64,000 bases of DNA, taken from Solanum dulcamara (lineage: Eukaryota; Streptophyta; Magnoliopsida; Solanales; Solanaceae). The notes beneath the pieces were generated by a model. That model had not been told where the DNA came from, did no database searches, and saw nothing but the letters and a program-made list of their open reading frames with translations. This document shows, piece by piece, positions 58,419 through 64,000 of this stretch (positions are counted from its first letter, which is position 1; every line of letters begins with the position of its first letter). The translations under genes were made by a program, and so were the position numbers. Location of the stretch: contig NC_077238.1 in assembly GCF_947179165.1 (NCBI RefSeq), positions 72,978,757 through 73,042,756 on the forward strand. Reading direction: 5' to 3'.

Positions 58419-59074
58419 AAAGGCACTGTCGAGCTGTGAAGATACAATAAGGAACACCATTTGCACAAATCTTAGAATCAGGTGCGGGGTCAGGGAGCTA
58501 GGACTAAAGTGATAACTGGTGGAACATTCTGTGGCATATCAGTTATAACTTTTAAATATAAATATTTCTCTTGTTACGATAAGAAGTTGGTTAAAACATT
58601 GAAACAATTGACATGTGGCAGTAGAGGAAGCTGGAGTACAAGATGAAATAGGTATGTTCTCCCCCATGAAGGTGAAAATAAGCAACAAAGTGTTTATGAC
58701 TTTTTCATTATCATATTCTTCAACTTTTGACTTAACACCTTCCCACTTTTAGTATTTAGTATAATATATATGACATTATTTAATATTTAATTAATTAGAT
58801 ATTTTATTTAAAGTAGGAGTAAAATGGTGATCTAATTTTGTACTTTAGAGCTTTCCACTTTTAATAATATATGATATTTGTACATATATATTCTATCATT
58901 AAAGTAACCCATAATTTTTATCTAATAAAGTATTATATATATATATATATATACGCTTAAAATATAAATATCTATTAGTATGGGTTTAATTATAGATGAG
59001 TTAAAACACATGAGCCTTTTCTTATAATCATGATGGAAACTTATAAGAAAATGTACCTTTCATGAAAAGGTACC
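58419..59074. other. AT-rich spacer, possible old exon at left edge
   Basis: The first 90 bases hold an open frame reading ALSSCEDTIRNTICTN, then LRIRCGVRELGLK and a stop at about 58522. It continues leftwards across the copia duplication into 42880-42921. Whether it belongs to the gene fragment at 42508 is uncertain. The rest is AT-rich with a short (TA)n at about 58936-58954 and no recognised feature. Confidence 0.4.
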
Positions 59075-61394
59075 TGTCACGCCCCGAGAAGGTACCCTAG
59101 GCGTGGTTAGCTCTCGGAGATCATTGCTGGCCTCAAGCAAACCACTTGGTCTGATCACTCATTCAGTCACTTAGCGGAAGACTCAACTCAATAGATAATT
59201 AACTCAAGTGGGCATTTAGAAACATCATCATTAATAAATAGATAATAGATTGAAAATACTCAAAGTATAATGTAACTCAATAATGAAATTAAGGTTTAAA
59301 AATAGACTCTGAAGAAATTCTTCTAGTCAACTCTACTTTGTCTATGAAGCCTCTAACTGACTCATAAGAAGGTGACGAGGCAAGTCCACTGCTACCTCAA
59401 AGAACTACTAAATAATAAAGGAATGACTGGAAAGAAAGGAGCTCCTCCGAATGCAAAGAGGTCTCACCAAAACTGGAGAAGTAGATCCTCAACGGTGCGC
59501 CTATTGATGATCTTTAATACCTGTATCTGCATCATAAAATGATTCAGGCCAATTGGCGTCAGTACATGAAATGTATGAGTACGTAATATAGCTGAAAGGA
59601 AACTTACTCAAAGACACTCAAATTAACTCAACTCAACTCATGGGACTCACTCTGAAATGACTCAACTCAATAAAGCATGAAGTAAAATAATACAACTGCT
59701 TTAAATAATATGTAGTAAGAGATGAAACTCAATATATAAAAATCTAATATTTTTCTCTTGGGGAGTTTCTCCAACTGAAAATCATCACTTACGAGCTAGT
59801 GATGATACAATGCTTAAGAGTTGTCATTGTCGCAGCCGTCCAATACCTTACCAGGGAAAAGGACGCTTAAACTCAATGGATCCAATATAAAAGTCCTCTT
59901 TTGGGACAAAAGAGGCTTGACCTCTATCCTATGCTGTCTACGTAGTTTATAGGCTCACTCCATATCGATGCTCAATATTACTTCCAAAATACTCCATTAT
60001 GCTCATATTCATATTAAGTGAGAAAATTTCTCAATTTACTCATTTAGTCTCTTTCGGACTTTAGCTCAAAACTCAACTCATCTCAACTCAAAGAATGCAT
60101 TTAAAATAAAAATATAATGTGACTTCTCAACTCAATTTCAAAATAGACGTTTACCAAAATATTGCTCAACTCGTTTATACTCAAAATACTCATGCTTAAG
60201 ATGCTACTCAGGAGATTTTTTAACTCATGCTCAAACTCTTTCTCAATCAAAGATGGCATTTGTTATTCTTTAACTCAAAATAAATGCATAAAATATTTAA
60301 TGCAAGACGTTCACAACTCATTCTTTAAAACTCCATCAATGCATAATGTACAATGAAATCTCAATTAGGGTTCATATGGATACAAACATGAACCCACACT
60401 CTCAACAAGACTCAGTTCTAGAAACTCATCAAAGAATATCATAATACATGTACAATAATACAAGGAAATTTATATACGAACTAAATAGGAATAATAGATA
60501 ATTCAAGAACTCGATTCATGGTACTTTGGACTCATCTCAACTAAGAAAATTGAAGATGTAGGGCAAGTGGATAAACTCAATCCAAGTTACGGTTAGCCTT
60601 ACATACCTTAAAATCTCACAAATCTTGATAAAAAATCTTAACTTGAAGAAGAAAAATCAAGAGACCCTTTCTTGAAATTCTTGGATTTATTTTCTTGAAA
60701 ACCCTTTGGTTAGGATTTAAGATTTCTGTTAGCGATTCATGAATAGATGAAGAAGGTTGGTTTGGAAATCTGAAAATCTATGAAGAAGGACTTACCTTAT
60801 TGAAGAATCTTGAAAAATTCTTGAGCGTTAATGTTTAGGAGTGAATGAGAGGGTTTTTAATGAGGAAAAACTGATTTATACACGTTTAGGGATATTAAAA
60901 TAACTCCACAAAGGGTTATAGGATAAAAATACCCTTAAAAAATAAAAGGGGCATTGTTCGGCTTAGACAGTGGAATCTATATCCTCTGCGCGTAGCGTAG
61001 CCATCGCGGACTTTGTCAGGATGGAACGTCTTTTGTAAAACAGTCATAACATTTTACTTAAAACTCCAAATGAGACAAACTTGGTGGCATTGGAAAGAGG
61101 ACACGTAGATCTTTAATTTGATAAGTTATGGGATACCTAAATCTTAATATTATTAGTATATGATCATTTAAAGTTGACCCTTATAAGATCTTATACGAAA
61201 ACTTAATCGGTAAATGATCTTTCAACTCGACTTAGTACTAGAGGTTCTTTATGACCCTAATTCACCTCTAAAAAATTCAAATACTTAGAAATTGATCCTA
61301 CAACATATATGCCATTAGAAGTCATCGCGTTCGGGCCTATACGCATAAGAAGAATGGCTCGGGTTTTAGCTTAAAAAAAATTCAGGGTATAACA
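59075..61394 (-). mobile_element. Solo LTR 3, perfect TSD GTACC
   Basis: The plus strand begins TGTCACGCCCCGAG and ends GGGTATAACA, flanked by GTACC at 59070-59074 and 61395-61399. It is 2.3 kb and on the minus strand belongs to the group of solo LTRs 1 and 2: the terminal GGTACCCT...GGGGCGTGACA, the stem-loop at 59527-59547, an AAGGTATGTAAGG motif (60609-60597) and the core block (61125-61080) are all present. Its cassette, near 60985-61015, is short (GCGCGTAGCGTAGC). No coding domain is present. Confidence 0.93.
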
Positions 61395-61927
61395 GTACCT
61401 TTCATGATCTTCAAGGTTTAGAAGATCAAGTCCTTCAATCAAGTTATTGCCATAGATAAAGGTTAGTATTCCCTTTTCATTCTTTTATATTGATATTTAT
61501 GTCCAATAATTTACTTTTGATCTTTGGTAAATTCAATGAAGAATTCCAATAAACCACAGCAAGAACACCCACCAAATTTAACTTCTCTTTTTGTTCGTAT
61601 CGGGTCTTTCAAACAAATTACTCTTTCTTTTTCTTTGCAGCTTCATCAGCTTGACTTTTACCTGTCCATTAATTGGAAAAGATCCAAATAACATCAATGT
61701 TATGTATTCAATTAATTACTTAGCTCTTATCATTTATGGTTATGGACCCACAGTCCATCTGCACAAAGAAAAATTGGACCATGTGTATACTATTTATACC
61801 ACTTGACTTGACCCTATCTTCATTTAAACTTTTCATAGTTTGATGTCCTGTTTATAACTGTCTCAAATATCACAATTCTATCTCTTACCACAACCACAAT
61901 ATATCCACACACTTCTTATTTGAATTC
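61395..61927 (+). promoter_or_regulatory. Upstream region of the TIR-NB-LRR gene
   Basis: This 533-base stretch separates solo LTR 3 from the start codon. TATA-like candidates are TTTATACC near 61792 and TTTATAAC near 61851. A short cytosine-adenine-rich leader (CCACAACCACAATATATCC) precedes ATG. The open frame at 61591-61806 has no recognised motif and is probably chance. The transcription start cannot be fixed by eye. Confidence 0.35.
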
Positions 61928-63926
61928 ATGGCATCAACTTCTTCTTTTGCAAGTAATTCACACTACTGTCCTCGATGGAAGTACGTTGTATTTCTAAGTT
62001 TTAGTGGTGAAGATACTCGAAAAACATTTTCTAGTCACTTGTACGAAGGTTTGAAAAATAGAGGAATATTCACCTTTCAAGATAATATAAGGATAGAGCA
62101 TGGCGATTCGATTCCAGAAGAACTCTTGAAAGCTATCAAAGAGTCTCAAGTTGCCCTCGTCATTTTCTCCAAAAATTATGCTTCATCGACATGGTGCTTG
62201 AATGAATTAGTGAAGATCATGGAATGCAAGGATGGAAATGGACAAACAGTTATACCAATCTTCTATGATGTGGATCCATCACATGTTAGAAACCAAAGGG
62301 GGAGCTTTGCAGAAGCATTTGCCCATTATGAATTAAAGTATAAGGATGATGTTGAGGGAACTCACAAGGTGCAAAGATGGAGGACTGCCCTAACTGCTGC
62401 TGCAAATCTAAAAGGATATGATATCCGTGACGGGTGAGATTTTTTGGGTGATGGGTGAGCTAAAAATATATAATTTCTTTTTAAAATAATTTCCATTCAA
62501 ATTTGGATGCTTTTGTGAAGCCTAACAATATTCTACTGTAGAACAAAAGAATCTATACCTCCAAAATGTATTAAAACAGAATCAACATTAAATAATTTTA
62601 TCATGTTTATCGAATTAAAAAGGTGTAAATTAAATTAATATATCTTTGAGCTAAGAATACCTGATTCACAATCTAATTTTATTGATTATCATTTATAATT
62701 AAGAAATATTTTTATGTTTTTTTTTTCGGAAAACATAAACTACAATATTTCCTATTTAATGCCCTCTTGAACATTAATAATATGAAATACTTGACTTTAT
62801 CACATTATTAACAATCAATCTTCTTATTTTATGTAGAATTGAATCAGAGAATATCCAGCAGATCGTCGATCACATTTCTTCCAAATTATGCAAGAGTGCT
62901 TATTCGTTATCTTCTTTGCAAGATATTGCGGGAATAAATGCTCATTTAGAGAAACTAAACTCGCATCTTCAGCTAGAAATCAATGATGTTCGGATTGTAG
63001 GAATTTGGGGAATAGGTGGAGTCGGTAAAACGACAATAGCAAAAGCCATCTTTGATACTCTGTCTTATAAATTTAAAGCTGCTTGTTTTCTTGCCGATGT
63101 TAAAGAAAATGCAAAAAATAATCAATTACATTCTTTACAAAATACACTTCTCTCTGAACTGTTAGGAAAAAAAGATGATTACGTCAAAAATAAGTATGAT
63201 GGGAAATGCATGATTCCAAGCAGACTTTGTTCTAAGAAGGTGTTAATTGTACTTGATGACATAGATCATAGTGATCATTTGGAGTATTTAGCAGGTGATC
63301 TTGGTTGGTTTGGTAATGGCAGCAGAGTTATTCTTACAACTAGAAATAAACATTTGATAGACAATGATGAAGAAATATATGAGGTGTCTACCCTACCTGA
63401 TCATGAAGCTATGCAATTGTTCAATCAACATGCATTTAAAAAAGGAGTATCAAATGAGCGTTTCAAGAAGTTCTCATTGGAGCTAGTAAATCATGCTAAA
63501 GGTCTTCCTTTAGCACTGAAGGTGTGGGGTTCTTTGTTGCATAGGAAAGGCCTAACTCAGTGGAGAAGCACTTTAGATCGAATAAAAAAAAAATCTAGTT
63601 CAGAAATTGTTGAAAAACTCAAAATAAGTTATGATGAGTTGGAGCCCGAAGAGCAAAAGATATTTTTAGATATAGCATGTTTTTTCCGAGGATATAGAAA
63701 AAAAAGAGTCATGCCAATCCTTGAGAGCTATGATGTTGGAGCTGAATACGGATTGGATGTCTTAATTGATAAATCTCTTGTGTTTATCTCCAAAAATGAT
63801 ATGATTGAAATGCATGACTTGATTCAAGATATGGGTAGATATGTCGTAAAAATGCAAAAAGAATCGGGAAAACCTAGCAGACTTTGGGACGTTGAAGATT
63901 TTGAAGACGTGATGGTCAATGATATG
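61928..63926 (+). CDS. TIR-NB-LRR resistance protein, N-like, partial at 3' end
   Basis: Exon 1 is 61928-62433, exon 2 is 62837-63926; both borders are GT-AG and join in phase, giving 532 residues before a donor GTAAGT at 63927. The leucine-rich repeats lie beyond the window. Residues 18-165 form the TIR domain (VVFLSFSGEDTRKTF; WCLNEL with glutamate 93, the NAD-cleaving residue in this family). The NB-ARC has P-loop GIGGVGKTT (227-235), kinase-2 KKVLIVLDDID, RNBS-B GSRVILTTR, GLPLAL, RNBS-D FLDIACFF and MHD at 494-496. All ATP/ADP-binding motifs look intact. It would be an intracellular immune receptor, closest by pattern to tobacco N. The start has a run of serines as in N. Two TIR residues differ from the usual YDVFLSFRGED (valine for aspartate, serine for arginine). 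No stop is seen, so it may be functional; the pathogen it recognises cannot be told. Confidence 0.93.
62434..62836 (+). other. Intron 1 of the TIR-NB-LRR gene
   Basis: GTGAGATT donor and TTTATGTAG acceptor enclose a 403-base AT-rich intron at the TIR/NB-ARC boundary, its usual place in this family. It contains no recognised element. Confidence 0.88.
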
Positions 63927-64000
63927 GTAAGTAGGCTAAACAATGCAATAATATTCAGTTTTCAGTTTTCGTATATCAGAATTCATTTATCTTGTGTTAT

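Noticed and set aside
61591..61806. 71-codon frame with a hydrophobic start, upstream of the TIR gene
   Set aside because: A signal-peptide-like run appears, but there is no domain, no splice context and high AT content; chance is more likely.

Overview
This window is plant nuclear DNA, almost certainly from the nightshade family (Solanaceae). It is AT-rich, has genes with GT-AG introns, holds layered LTR retrotransposons, and ends in a TIR-NB-LRR gene closely resembling tobacco N. I cannot name the genus. I see no bacterial feature, CRISPR array, rRNA or tRNA gene.

Layout, left to right. 1-1417: non-coding, probably an old element on the minus strand. 1418-5772: ten exons of the C-terminal helicase half of a RAD16/RAD5-like SNF2 protein; the front half is missing and two RING-finger cysteines have become tyrosine. 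6440-12455: two long solo LTRs of one group (2.4 and 3.4 kb). 13487-30707: a nest. A chromovirus-type Ty3/gypsy element has a 5' LTR broken by two solo LTRs and a gag broken by another, deleted gypsy element. 30708-40066: a gypsy element with a complete order of domains but many stops, whose two LTRs belong to different subfamilies. 41436-42120: an LTR fragment. 42225-42664: exons of an unrecognised gene.

42922-58418: one 15.5-kb insertion flanked by the perfect 5-bp duplication AAAGG. It is a minus-strand Ty1/copia element (Tork/Tnt1-like) with a chimeric 5' end, and its gag is split by a plus-strand Ty3/gypsy chromovirus (about 47091-56411) that keeps both LTRs, a primer-binding site and a chromodomain but has many stops. 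59075-61394: a clean minus-strand solo LTR with perfect 5-bp duplications (GTACC). 61928-64000: the first two exons of an apparently intact TIR-NB-LRR resistance gene; its LRR exons lie beyond the window.

Only the resistance gene looks functional. The helicase fragment, the small gene fragment and all retrotransposon genes look broken. The most unusual structure is inside the long LTRs: each subfamily carries a different CpG-rich palindromic mini-repeat at an equivalent position, followed by a CT-rich leader and a strong splice-donor-like signal. Duplications, LTR comparisons and coding frames support an order of insertion. I found no clear new defence or enzymatic system; the best candidates for something undescribed are the LTR cassettes, the chimeric copia element and the B-box-like 30-bp array at 38938-39310.
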